The translations under genes were made by a program, and so were the position numbers. Below the pieces are notes generated by a model, which was not told the origin of the DNA, searched no databases, and saw only the letters and a list, made by a program, of their open reading frames with translations. This document shows, one piece after another, positions 9,303 through 18,749 of a DNA stretch of 64,000 nt (position 1 is its first letter; every line of letters starts with the position of its first letter). The stretch comes from Emiliania huxleyi CCMP1516 (Eukaryota > Haptophyta > Isochrysidales > Noelaerhabdaceae): the NCBI RefSeq assembly GCF_000372725.1, contig NW_005197803.1:172988-236987 (forward strand), given 5' to 3'.

Positions 9303-9587
9303 TGTTGAAGACCGACGACCGCGCAGCCGTCTAGTCTACGGCCACACACACACACATAGTGTCCTTACCACCCCTGGACTGCATCTGCGCAGTTTCGTAC
9401 CGCTGCGGCGCGGTTTTGCAAAAACCGTTCTGCAGCGGCGCGGTTTTGCCCTTCACCCGCAGCCTGGATTGATAGTCATTGTGGGTGTGGGGGCCGCGGG
9501 CCAGGACTTTTGTTTGAACAAAGTTTTGACAGTACATTTCTGTCGGGCCTTGGAACAGCTTGTGAGTGGTCACTGAAGACCTTCACA
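9303..9587 (+). repeat. right LTR of the copia element
   Basis: This 285-bp copy is the same as the left LTR at every position I compared. It follows a G-rich polypurine tract and is followed by CATCC, where the interrupted host copy resumes. Confidence 0.95.
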
Positions 9588-11925
9588 CATCCGTCGGCGC
9601 CAACGCCGCCAAGGCCATCGTGCGCGGCAAGCCGGGGCGGCGCCCGACGGATGGCACCTTCTGGCGGCACGCCCTGTGCATCTCCGGCGACGCGCTAAAG
9701 GACCTCAGCAAAATCGCGGACGGCGTGCCAGACCTCTCCAAAATGGACCGCAACGAGGGCCTCGACGACGCCGCGCTGCAGGCGAACGCCAAGTACCACG
9801 CGCGGCGCAGCACCGGCCGGCCACTGGCCACTCGCTTCGGGGGCTCGTCGCACTACGACCTCTGGTCGCCCAAGGGTGTGGTAGGCGTCGATGGGCACCG
9901 CTACGCACTCATGGTCGTCGACGAGCACACCAGCACCATCACGCCGTACATCCTGCAGACCAAGGGCCAGACGCCTGCCTACCTGCGCAAGTACTTCGCC
10001 GAGAACGAGGGAAAGGACGGCCACACGTTCCGCGGAGGGGTTGCGTTCTGCGACAACGAGGTCGTCCTCAACTCCAGCGCCGTGCGCGAGCTCTGCCTCA
10101 AGTACGGCATCACCCTCCGCAACAGCTGCCCCTACGAGCCGTGGCAGAATGGGGCGTGCGAGCGTACAAGAACGCCGGCGAGACGGACGACATCGCGGCC
10201 AAGATCGACAAGTTCTTCGAGGACCTGGCGGAGACTCTGTCGCGCCAACTCTACGGTGCGCTGCAGAACGCCGTCAAGGGCGACGACACGCTGGCCGAGA
10301 TGTTGGCGGACGAGGACGCCGACCACTACGACGACATCAAGAAGGGCATCGCGGCGATCAAGTCGCTCATCGAGTCGGAGGACGCGAACTCCAAGAACGT
10401 GCGCATGAAGGCGCTGCGCGCGGACCTCGAAAAGGCGATCTCCCCCGACGCCCTCAAGGACCTCACGTCCGCGAGCCTCGCCAAGTTCAAGACGGGCATC
10501 GAGCTGGCGAACAAGTTCCTCAAGGGCTCCCAGTGGCACCTCCCCGACACGGTGATCGAGGAACACATCCTCGACGCGATCGGCGCCAAGGGGGCCACGC
10601 TCGGCGCAAACATGCGCGTGCAGATCGGCATGCAGCGCCAACTCGCCGCGCACTCGGGCAAGACGTACGGCCTCAAGGCGTCCACGCTCGCGATGCAGGG
10701 CATCCTCGACCAAGACAAACGCGGACCGCGCCAACGAGGCCAAGGCGGCTGCGCAGGCGGCGTTCGAGGCGGAGATTGCCTCGCAAGGCGCGCTCAGGGA
10801 GGAGCTCGCGGCCGCCAAGTCCCAGGTCGCCGCTCTCCAGGCGCAGATCAAGTCCGACAAGGGCGGCGGGGACCGCGGCGGCCGCGCAGCCGCTGGGCGC
10901 AAGCCGTGCCCCCACTGCAACGGATTGCACGGTGGCAAGTGCATCGGCGACCTCATCTGCAAGGGGGTCCCTGTCGCCAAGGCGCTCGAGGAACTCCCCG
11001 ACCGCATCGACCACGAGGCGAAGGTGCGCATGGCCCAGTCCTCGTACAAGAAGGTGTGCGCCAAGTACCCCGGCCGCACCCTCCCGCACGACCCCTTCGC
11101 CAAGAAGTCGGACTCCATCGCGGCCGACCACTCGGAGGTGCGGGCGGCGCTGGCCGACTCTGTCACTCGCACGTTCGACCCGGACGGCGTCGTCGGCGGC
11201 TTTGTCGCTGGCGTCGGCACCGACCAGGTCGAGGACATCTTCCCCGACTCCAACCCCACCGACACGCCCGCCATCCTCAAGGCCAAGACGGCGGCGCGCA
11301 ACGCGGCGGAGGCACGGGCGCGCGGCGGGCTGTGGGTCAAGTTCACCTCGTTCGTCACCGCGCTGCCTCGCCCGTACGTCGGCGCCTCCATCCTACTCGT
11401 CCTGCTCGCGTGCCTCATCCCGGTCTACATGGGCTCGCCCGCCTCGATCGACACGCCTGTGGCCGACGCCGTGGACGAGCCCTCGAACATGGGCGTGATG
11501 GTCGAGTCCGTCGCCGCACTACCCCTCGAGCTGTCCACCGGGCCGGCGATTGACTCAGGTGGCGGAGCAGAGTACGCCATCGAGGAGGACCCGTTCCAGC
11601 CGATCTACCGCAAGGTCGCGGGCGACATGTTCCGCGCGGTGAATGACATCGACGTGCCCAAGACGGTCCCGCTCGTCCTCTCGTACACGTGCATCATGCT
11701 CGCCATGTTGTACGTGGCGCGCATGGACGCGGTGCAGGCACACGCGCTTGTCGGGCATGTCAACGCGTACGACACGACCGCCGGTGTGAACCACACATGC
11801 CGGGATCGTATGCTGCTGGCGTCGACTCCAAGGCCGGCATGAGCATGTTCCCGACGCCCGACTTCTTCCCTCACGGGTGGCGCGAGCCCGAGAAGCCCAT
11901 CTACATCCGCTGCGCAAACAACCAC
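9588..11925 (+). pseudogene. older, permuted and frameshifted copia copy (integrase part joined to Gag part)
   Basis: From 9588 to about 10164 the DNA matches the integrase core of the intact element (about 6038-6615). It then jumps, within a codon, to Gag sequence equivalent to about 4013 and runs on through Gag, zinc knuckle, hydrophobic segment and the start of the protease region (to about 5767). So the order of the two parts is reversed relative to the intact element, with no LTR between them. Gag is broken by one extra A near 10716 and by a 5-bp insertion near 11792; other indels near 11707 and 11765 keep frame. The integrase fragment retains all three catalytic acidic residues. The protease-like motif is again D-S-K. 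A DNA transposon inserted at its right end, and matching sequence resumes at 12792. Confidence 0.9.
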
Positions 11926-12791
11926 CTGAGGGAGGGTGTAGAGGATGTAGAGTGTAGAGCGCTGTAGAGCTGTAGAGATGTAGAGCGCTCTGGAGCGCTG
12001 TAGAGCTGTAGAGCTCTACATCCGCCGCGGGACGAGGCGCCTCCGTTGTAGAGCGATGTTGTAGAGTTTGTTGTAGAGGCTCTACAGCAAAACCGCCGGG
12101 AAGGCAGTGACTCAAAGAGGTCGAGCCGCGCTAATGGGGTGTCTCCGAGCTTACTGGAGCTCTGATGGACAGCCCTGACTATCCCTGACACACAGAGAGT
12201 CACTCCGACGGCACACAACACCCTATAACTGCGTCATGACCAGCCTGCCATGTGTCGCCGGTGCCGCATTCGTCGCTGTGCTTCTTTAGCAGGCGGTGGA
12301 CTGTCGGCTGCGAGGACGGTCGCATTTGCGCGAGGCGAGGCGAGCATTGCTGCGCGTTGCATGCGCCATGACTCGCGCCAGCGCGTGCGGGAGCTCCTGG
12401 CTGAGCGTTGAGTCCAGGCGAGTTGCGCTGGCCACTATCGCTACGCCGAGCCGAGCTGACGCGCCGAGGCGCCGGCCGTCGCAGCCGTGAGGCATGCCAC
12501 AGCACAGCAGCAGAGGCACCTCCTACCCATTAAGCGGGCAGACAGAAGGCCAGGGCAGCACTGGCAAGTGCAACGCGCCTCATGTCGGAGAGCGACCGTG
12601 CCTCGTTCGCCGCTTATGATGTAGAGTTTGTTGTACGAGTAGAGATTTCACGTTGTAGAGCGCCTCTACATCGCTCTACAACGCAGGCGCCTCGTCCCGC
12701 GGCGGATGTAGAGCTCTACAGCTCTACAGCGCTCTCCAGCTCTACAGCTCTACAGCGCTCTACACTCTACATCCTCTACACCCTCCCTCAG
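11926..12791. mobile_element. 866-bp DNA transposon (MITE-like) with long inverted ends and 8-bp target duplication
   Basis: The ends are CTGAGGGAGGGTGTAGAG and its reverse complement, and the imperfect inverted repeats extend about 130 bp on each side, built from TGTAGAG/CTCTACA units. The 8-bp duplication ACAACCAC (11918-11925 and 12792-12799) interrupts the older copia copy, whose sequence continues on both sides without loss. An 8-bp duplication is typical of hAT-like elements, but the terminus is not one I recognise. No convincing transposase is encoded, so it is probably non-autonomous. A minus-strand ORF (12200-12505) contains the helix-turn-helix-like string SSQPTVHRLLKKHSDE and might be a transposase remnant. 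Confidence 0.9.
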
Positions 12792-12873
12792 ACAACCACT
12801 ACCTCAAGGCGAAGGGCGTCGGCACCGCGTACGCCTTCGCGCTGGCTGACCCGACCAAGCCGCAGGACACCAA
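12792..12873 (+). mobile_element. right-hand continuation of the older copia copy
   Basis: After the target duplication, the sequence matches about 5767-5847 of the intact element (YLKAKGVGTAYAFALADPTK in its frame), then diverges abruptly. This proves that the 866-bp element split a continuous copia sequence. Confidence 0.85.
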
Positions 12874-12916
12874 TGGACCGCCGGGCCCGCACATCGCACA
12901 ATTGTGTCGAACTATA

Positions 12917-12980
12917 TGAGCCGCCACTCACCCGGGTGAGTAGACTGCGCAGACTACTCACCCGGGTGAGTGGCGGCTCA
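12917..12980. repeat. 64-bp near-perfect palindrome
   Basis: The arms TGAGCCGCCACTCACCCGGG plus TGAGTAG are perfectly inverted around a short centre containing TGCGCA, and each arm holds an internal CACCCGGGTG palindrome. It lies directly left of a truncated repeat-type ORF and right of the copia remnant. It may be a hairpin terminus of a mobile element. Confidence 0.85.
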
Positions 12981-13279
12981 GGGAGGACAAGGACGTCGAC
13001 GTGCGGCTGCTGCTGTTCGAGTCGTTCGGTGGGTTTGGGAAGGGGGTCGGCGAGATCCTCTGGGGGGCGGCGAACGCGCTGCAGAACAAACTGACGCGGG
13101 CCCAGTACCTCGATGAGGTGACTTGGACCACTAAGAATTGGCTGGGGCTGCAGAAGCAGCGCATCTCAGTCGTTCTTCACACGGCAATCGCAGAGCAGAT
13201 TGTGAATGAGCTTGCCAGCGGCGAGGGCGGTCGAGTGCACGGAGCTAAGTGCCTCGCCGTCCTCGCGGGAGTCGCTTAG
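12971..13279 (+). CDS. fragment of an unknown, probably repeat-borne protein
   Basis: The frame is open across the palindrome and yields about 100 residues with a compact segment, LLLFESFGGFGKGVGEI followed by NKLTRAQYLDEVTW and QRISVVLHTAIAEQIVNEL. The composition is protein-like and free of the local low complexity. I recall similar strings in multi-copy hypothetical ORFs of algal genomes but cannot name a family. There is no ATG in the conserved part and no upstream portion, so it is a 3' fragment. It ends just inside the 54-bp direct repeat that follows. Confidence 0.4.
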   Translation, partial: WRLREDKDVDVRLLLFESFGGFGKGVGEILWGAANALQNKLTRAQYLDEVTWTTKNWLGLQKQRISVVLHTAIAEQIVNELASGEGGRVHGAKCLAVLAGVA

Positions 13280-13375
13280 GCGGCTCCCGTGGTGTACCTG
13301 TGTTAGTGCCAGTGCGCGCCAGGAGTCGCTTAGGCGGCTCCCGTGGTGTACCTGTGTTAGTGCCAGTGCGCGCCA
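13268..13375. repeat. 54-bp tandem duplication
   Basis: Two adjacent copies (13268-13321 and 13322-13375) of a 54-bp unit starting GGAGTCGCTTAGGCGGCTCC differ hardly at all. The unit includes a short hairpin (GGAGTCGCTTAGGCGGCTCC). No gene overlaps except the very end of the ORF fragment to the left. Confidence 0.85.
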
Positions 13376-13391
13376 GTCCCGTGCCCAGTGT

Positions 13392-13468
13392 AAAAGAAAG
13401 AAAGAAAACAGACAACCCAAGGGAGGGATGGGAGAACGGCACGCCGCCACCACACAGGGATTTTAAGG
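13392..13468 (+). promoter_or_regulatory. copy A of a repeated promoter-like module, upstream of the GT77-like gene
   Basis: An (AAAG)n run leads into AACCCAAGGGAGGGAT, then GGCACGCCGCCACCACACAG and GGGATTTTAAGG. The same string recurs at 22342-22414 and 39601-39692, both reversed. Here it points toward the ATG at 13573, about 105 bp downstream. Promoter function is inference from position and orientation; a transposon-derived repeat is the alternative. Confidence 0.5.
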
Positions 13469-13572
13469 AGAGGGGGGGTGCGCCCAGTGTTGTGCGACGG
13501 AGTTGAAAATTCTTTTTAGGTCTCCTGACTACCACCACCGCCGCTGGCGCGCCCGACCACTGCTGTGTCGCC

Positions 13573-16115
13573 ATGCGGCTTCGCACGCTAGCCGTTGCGC
13601 TGCTAGCCACGGCGGGGCTCTTTGGCGTGTTGCACAACCTTGCAGCCACTTCGCTCACACACACGAGCGGCTGGCTGAGCGGCGGCAGCGGCGGAGGAGG
13701 AGGGTTCAGTAGAGGGTGCACCGGCAGCCAACGCGCTGGCTGCGACGTCGTCGTTGGCAGAATGTCGCGCAGCGTGGTGGTGCAGATGTAGCCCCGGCGG
13801 GGACGGTGGCGGAGGCGGCGCTTCCAGCGGCGGCGACGGTGGGAGTTGCAGCGGCAGCGGTGGCGGTAGCATGAGCACCAGCAGCAGCTTGCAGACGAAG
13901 AGCAGCAGCCTTGTCGGCGGTCATCGGTGACGCTCCCGCTACGGACGCTGCCGCCGCGCCGCCCGCGGCCGCCGCCTCTCCGCCCGCGTGGATGCGCCCG
14001 AACGCGTCGGCTCTGTCGCTCAACCCGCCGGCGGCGGCCGAGTTTGCGGCGGTCGAGCCTCTCGGCACGACGCTGCACTTCACCTTTGGCACCTCCTCCA
14101 TGATGGACTTTGTCAAGAACTGGATCCACTTTGTGCGGAGCGCGCAGCCGCGCCTCTCGCCCTTCCTGGTCGGCGCTGCGGACAAGCGGCTGCTCACCGC
14201 GTGCACTGAGCTGGGCGTGCCCGCGGCCGCCATCATCCCCGAGCTGGACGTGTGGACGTATGAGCGGCGCAGCACGCGCGACGAGGTGTACCAGATGAGG
14301 AGCGACTGGGCGTACATGCGGCACCACCGCTCCGACTTTCTCGAGATGGGCCTCGTCAAGGTTGCCTTCCTGTGGGAGCTGCTCGCCGCCGGCTTCCACG
14401 TCCTTATCTCCGACCTGGACGTCGTCTGGCTCAACGGCCACTGGCGGCGCTGGATGTCGTGGGCCGACCCGGCGCACCCGCCGGTGCCGCAGGCCGCGGC
14501 GCTCGCGCTGGCGGACGTGCTCGTCACGACGGACGAGCTCGACACGACGCACGACGACTCGGGCCGCGGCGTCTCGGCGGAGCTCAACACGGGCGTGGTC
14601 TACCTGCGAGGGACGCGCGGCGCCAAGGCGATGGTGCAGAGCTGGCGCAAGGCGATGCTGCGCCAAAAGGGGGGCAAGCACCTCACGGAGAACGTCAACG
14701 ACCAGTCCCTCTTCAACCAGGTCGTCAGCGGCGGCGAGGTGAAGGACCTGCAGGCCTGGCTGCGCTCGCGCCGCGCGGAGGGCGTCGCGGCGCCGCCCGA
14801 CGCCTTCGCGTCGCTCCCCGGCAACTACCGCCGCGTGCACCAGACGGGCTCGTCCCACGAGCCTTGCCTGCCCGGCGCCGGCTGCGCGGCGACCACCTTC
14901 ACGTTTGGCACGCTTCCGGTGCGCCCCTTCACGGGCGGCCACACCTGGTTCAACCAAAACGTGCAGGAGATGGACGGCCACGAGCAGCCGCAGCACCAGC
15001 CCATCACCGTCCACTTCACCTTCCAGTTTGGCGACACGAAGGAGTACCCGCACGGCAAGCGGCAGCGCGCGCGCGAGGCCGCGCTCTGGGCGGTGGACCC
15101 GCCAGAGTACTTCACCGAGGGCATCTTCGTGGCGCTCAAGGGGGCGAGCTACGACGAGGAGTACAAGCAGCAGGTCTACCGCCGCTTCCCCGAGTGGTCC
15201 CCGCAGCGGCACATGTTCATGGATGCGCCGCAGCGGCAGGCCGTGCGCGACCTGCTCGGTCTCGCCACGGCGGTGGGCGGCATCATGGTCATGCCCAAGC
15301 TCTGGTGCTTCTGCGACCGCTACTGGAACGCCTTGAGCAAGTGCCGCAACCCGCACGTCATGGGGATGGGACTGCCGTTCAACTGCCCGATGGACTCGCT
15401 CTACCTCACCGACCGGTGGAACGACAAGAAGGTCAAGTTCCGCGAGCACACCTTCCTCTCCAACCCGCACATGCCCGCCGAGGTGCGCGCCAACAGGGTC
15501 ACCCTCACCGTGGCGCGCAAGGGCGAGCAGGCGCGGCCGCACGGGCCAGACGCGGTGGAGCTGCCGTACGGCACGCCGATGGCGGACGTCGGGCGGCTCG
15601 TGCGGCAGTCCCACCCGCAGTTCCGCGTGCTGGAGGTTGCAAACGCGGACCTGCGCCGCCTCTGCCGCTGGCTCGGCTCGGCGCCGGCGGCCACGGCCTT
15701 CAACGCGGTCTTGCGGTACATCACGACCGAGTCGTCCAGGTACTGCCCGTCGGAGGACGGCGGCGGACACTTCCGCGCCGGCTTCAACTGGCAGAACCCG
15801 TTCCACGGCATCAACTGCACCTGGGGCTTCCACTCGCCGACCGTGTTCCCGACCTCGGCGGACGCGTGCTCGTCGGGCGCGGGGATCGACTTGAGCGAGC
15901 GCTCCAACTCGACCACGTGCCCGCGCCAGATGCTGTGCGACTACCACACGCTGCCCGACGGTAGGGACACCAAGCCAATCACGTGGTGCAACCTCGAGGG
16001 GTACAACGGGATGGACCAAAAGTTCCTGCCGATCGCCAAGCGCATGCTCGCCTCCCGGCCGGACGGCCGCTGTCCCTACCCGCCGGGCGACAGGCCGGGC
16101 GACCCGCCTTGGTGA
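13573..16115 (+). CDS. GT77-like nucleotide-sugar glycosyltransferase (XEG113/RXYLT type), type II membrane protein
   Basis: Exon 1 starts at ATG 13573 and encodes a signal anchor (LAVALLATAGLFGVL). The long second exon is open from 13875 to the TGA at 16115. An intron lies between about 13709 and 13905; a GTAGAG donor at 13709 and CAG acceptors at 13885, 13888 or 13906 would keep frame, but the junction is not settled. The catalytic domain shows ISDLDVVWL (the D-x-D metal motif at 14412-14420), an ELNTGVVYL segment and a DQSLFNQ motif, typical of the GT77 nucleotide-diphospho-sugar transferases. A second C-terminal domain has LPFNCPMDSLYL and many Cys residues, like the region after the catalytic domain in plant extensin arabinosyltransferase XEG113. 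It would act in the Golgi lumen on glycoproteins or polysaccharides. A relative lies at 39722-42298. Confidence 0.82.
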
Positions 16116-17867
16116 CCTCTGACACACACACACACTACTACATCTGCAGTTCACGCCCGTTGAGCGTTGTGCAACTTCTTTTTGAAGCTTGAAAAGGATA
16201 TCATATCCTTATGTATAAGTATTGGAGAGCGGCCGCACACTGCCACTCACTGGTCACTGCTCGGTACCCCCCCTGCTGCAGCTGCACACCTAAGCCATGG
16301 CCGACACCCCCCCCCCCCAGCAGCGCTCTGCCTGTGGGGGGTGCTGGCATCTCTGTACAGACAGCAGCTGTATATAAGCATGCGTTCGAAGGCGTCCGCA
16401 ACCGGGACAACCCGCCCCCCCAGCCGAGGCCGGTCGAAGCCCACTTGGACACAGCCATGAGGAGTCCTCTTGGTGCTCCTGGCGGCCGTTCAAAGCTCGG
16501 GCGCGCGCCGATGGGGGGGGGGGGGGGTCTTGCTTGCCCCACACCGAGCGCGCCATCGGTCCGGACCGGCGTGTCCAATGAGGGTAGGCCTGCACAAGGT
16601 CTGAGCCGCGGGCGCTCGGCGCCAAGTGCAGTGTCACGCTCGCACGCGAAGGGGACACAATGGGGAACCCTCGTTTCCTAGTCACTCGGTCCCCCAACGG
16701 AAGACGCCTCGCTCCTTTTGGAACACTCCAACATCAGATTTGCCTCGTGCGTCCCTTTTTGAGCCGGAAAGCTATCTTCTTTTGGGTCCTGTGGGCACCC
16801 TATCGCAGTTCTCTGGACACCGACACCGTGTCCACCATGGCGACGCGCCCCCGCCTCGAGGGACGCCGAGCCTAGCCCCGCTGGTTGGGTAGTAGGCTAA
16901 GTTCTGAGCCTCGAGGCTTATCGGGTCTAAGTGTGACCGGTCACGCTGGGGTGCTTAGCTGCTTACGCGGTCTAAGATCGGCGGGAGCCTCTTATGCGGG
17001 CTAAGAACCTAAGTCGGCCGTGATCATTAGGGTTGCCTCAAAATTTTCTTGACTTCGCCTGCGGCGGGCGTGCGCCGTCTCGCAACTTGCGCACAGAGAG
17101 GCGGAGAGGAGGTCGTGCGCGGCTCGATGCGCGGCAACTGGCGACGGCGCTTGTAGCTTTTTGACCCATATGGGGTCGTGCAAAATATCCAGGGTTTACA
17201 CTTTTTATTTAGCAGACCGCGGGCCGGACCGGGCGGCCTGGCTGGGCTGTGGCTGGGCCCCCGGGGGGGGGGGGGGGGGGCTCCTGCAGAGACCCGGAAC
17301 TGCCACCTCGTGTCGTCTAAGTTCGTGAGTCCGATCACCAGCGTCTAAGTTTGAGAGCCCGTCTCCTTCCGGGGGCTTAGTTCAGCGCTCGCCTGCGAGC
17401 AGGTCTAAGTTTTGGGCAACCCTCTACCCCTACTACCCAACCATTCTAGCCCCTAGCTAGGGGGTGCAGAAAAGAAGGTTTGCCGCGACCATCACACATC
17501 GGCCGTGCCGCGATATGTTTGTTGAAGGCAAGCGCGACTTGCTGCAGGAGACGATCGGTGTGCTCATTGTGCCGGTCCCGGGCGTCCCACCCACATGCGC
17601 CGGTCCTGCGCCAAAAATCATTTTTGCGGGGGGTTAGTCGTTGTCTTCAGTCACGCAAAAATGATTTGGGGCAATCTCCCAGTTCGCGAAATGATTTTTC
17701 GGGCAATCTCCCAGTTCGGCGACGTGTCCTGGCCTCTGCCGTAACACAATTAACTGTGCTGGTCTTTGGGGGTGCTCATTGGGGATCGATTGGGGGTTCG
17801 TAGTTGCGCTTGCGGTTGCAGAGAAGGGTTCGGTTACAGGGAGGACCAACCAAAGAGTCCTATCGCG
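16116..17867. other. long intergenic region without a convincing gene
   Basis: It contains a near-palindrome after the glycosyltransferase gene (AAGGATATCATATCCTT, about 16194-16210), which may serve in 3' end formation. It also has poly-C/G runs (16309-16319, 16514-16526, 17263-17280) and a block rich in CTAAG/TCTAAGTT (16883-17442) listed separately. ORFs up to 156 codons are low-complexity and disagree between frames. Confidence 0.6.
16883..17442. repeat. CTAAG-rich segment bounded by a 14-bp inverted repeat
   Basis: GGTTGGGTAGTAGG at 16883-16896 is perfectly inverted as CCTACTACCCAACC at 17429-17442. Between them about ten CTAAGT/TCTAAGTT/GGCTTA strings occur in both orientations. The inverted ends suggest a small transposon, but I see no clear target-site duplication. 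Confidence 0.5.
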
Positions 17868-18201
17868 ATGCCTGGCAAGCGTTCGAGGGCCGTCGCGGCA
17901 GCGCTGTCCCACCCGGACCTGTCGCCCGCACCCGGGCTCGTCCTCGCCCCGGTCTTCACGGCAGCCAGCGCGGCTCCGGCTGCGCCTTCCTCACCCCTGC
18001 CCGACTGGCCGGCGCCCACGGGTGAGTGCCCCCCCCACCCCCAGCGTAGCCCCTCATTGCTGCCAGCCTTGCGCACCTTCCATCGCGTCTTGACGTGGCA
18101 GCCTCGTCTTGCCCGCAGGTGGGTACCAGACCGGGGACGAGCCGTCCGTCATGCTCTTTCCACGCTTTCTCATGCCGGCCGCGGCGGCCGCGGCGCAATG
18201 A
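17868..18201 (+). CDS. small two-exon hypothetical protein
   Basis: Exon 1 (17868-18021) starts at an ATG after TATCGCG and ends at a textbook donor, G|GTGAGT. A 97-nt intron ends CTTGCCCGCAG|GT. Exon 2 (18119-18201) keeps the frame (GGYQTGDEPSVMLFPRFLMP) and stops at TGA. The 78-residue product is Ala/Pro-rich with a basic N-terminus (MPGKRSR) and matches nothing I know. Evidence is limited to the clean splice signals and a frame that closes; a non-coding transcript or additional exons (another GTGAGT occurs at 18298) are possible. Confidence 0.35.
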
Positions 18202-18749
18202 ACACCGCCGCTGCACCTCGGCTCGCCCTGCGCGAGTCGCCAGTTTGCATGGCCAGGGGCTCGGGCACGACGGCGCTGACCGCCACACCCCTCACGTGTG
18301 AGTGCACTCGTCGGAAGCACCCGCGTTGACAGGCGCCTGGCGTTGCGCCCGCCGCCCGCCCTCCCCGTCCCCCGAACTGCGTCTGCGAGGTGCGAGCGAG
18401 GCTCGTGCGCGCGCGTGCGGTGTGAACACCGCTCACCGGGGTGTGTACAGGACTACAGTACGTGGAACGTGCGATGTGCGTGCGGTAAACGCGCCGAGAA
18501 TTGCGCCGCGGGACAGGCTCAACCCACTACTATTTTCCCGACACAACCTCACAGGGTCAGGGAGACAGTCACGCCACAGGGGCTCTGGCACCACGCAGGC
18601 ATTCGGAGGGGACGCGGGGAGAGGGGGAGAGGGACTAGGGAGGGCGGCTGCCCACACGCCAAACGGCGGACACGGACGACACCACGCCACTCGGGGCCGC
18701 CTCGGCCTCCAGAGGGCGCCCGCGCGCGCGGCGGGCGCCCGCAAGCCCC
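18202..18749. other. intergenic, nothing recognised
   Basis: This GC-rich stretch lies between the small hypothetical gene and the convergent V-ATPase gene. Its ORFs are low-complexity Arg/Pro/Ala frames without motifs. It presumably contains the 3' UTR of the V-ATPase transcript. Confidence 0.5.

Larger units (their letters stand above)
3499..9587 (+). mobile_element. intact Ty1/copia-type LTR retrotransposon
   Basis: Both LTRs are 285 bp, start TGTTGAAG and end TTCACA, and look identical by eye, which implies a recent insertion. A 5-bp target-site duplication CATCC flanks the element (3494-3498 and 9588-9592). A primer-binding site begins two bases after the left LTR (3786-3799, TGGTGGCGGCGGGG), which would pair with a tRNA whose 3' end reads CCCCGCCGCCACCA. 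A purine-rich tract precedes the right LTR (about 9288-9302). The order protease-like, integrase, reverse transcriptase, RNase H makes it copia rather than gypsy type. The single long ORF is uninterrupted, so the element may be active. It sits inside an older relative of itself. Confidence 0.97.

Noticed and set aside
13245..16154. 969-codon minus-strand ORF over the GT77-like gene
   Set aside because: It is Arg/Ala/Val-rich without motifs and lies antisense to a gene with clear catalytic motifs; long antisense frames are expected at this G+C content.
16626..16892. Short + ORFs with hydrophobic strings such as AIFFWVLWAPYRSS
   Set aside because: Two overlapping frames look equally plausible, no motif or splice support exists, and the region borders a repeat.
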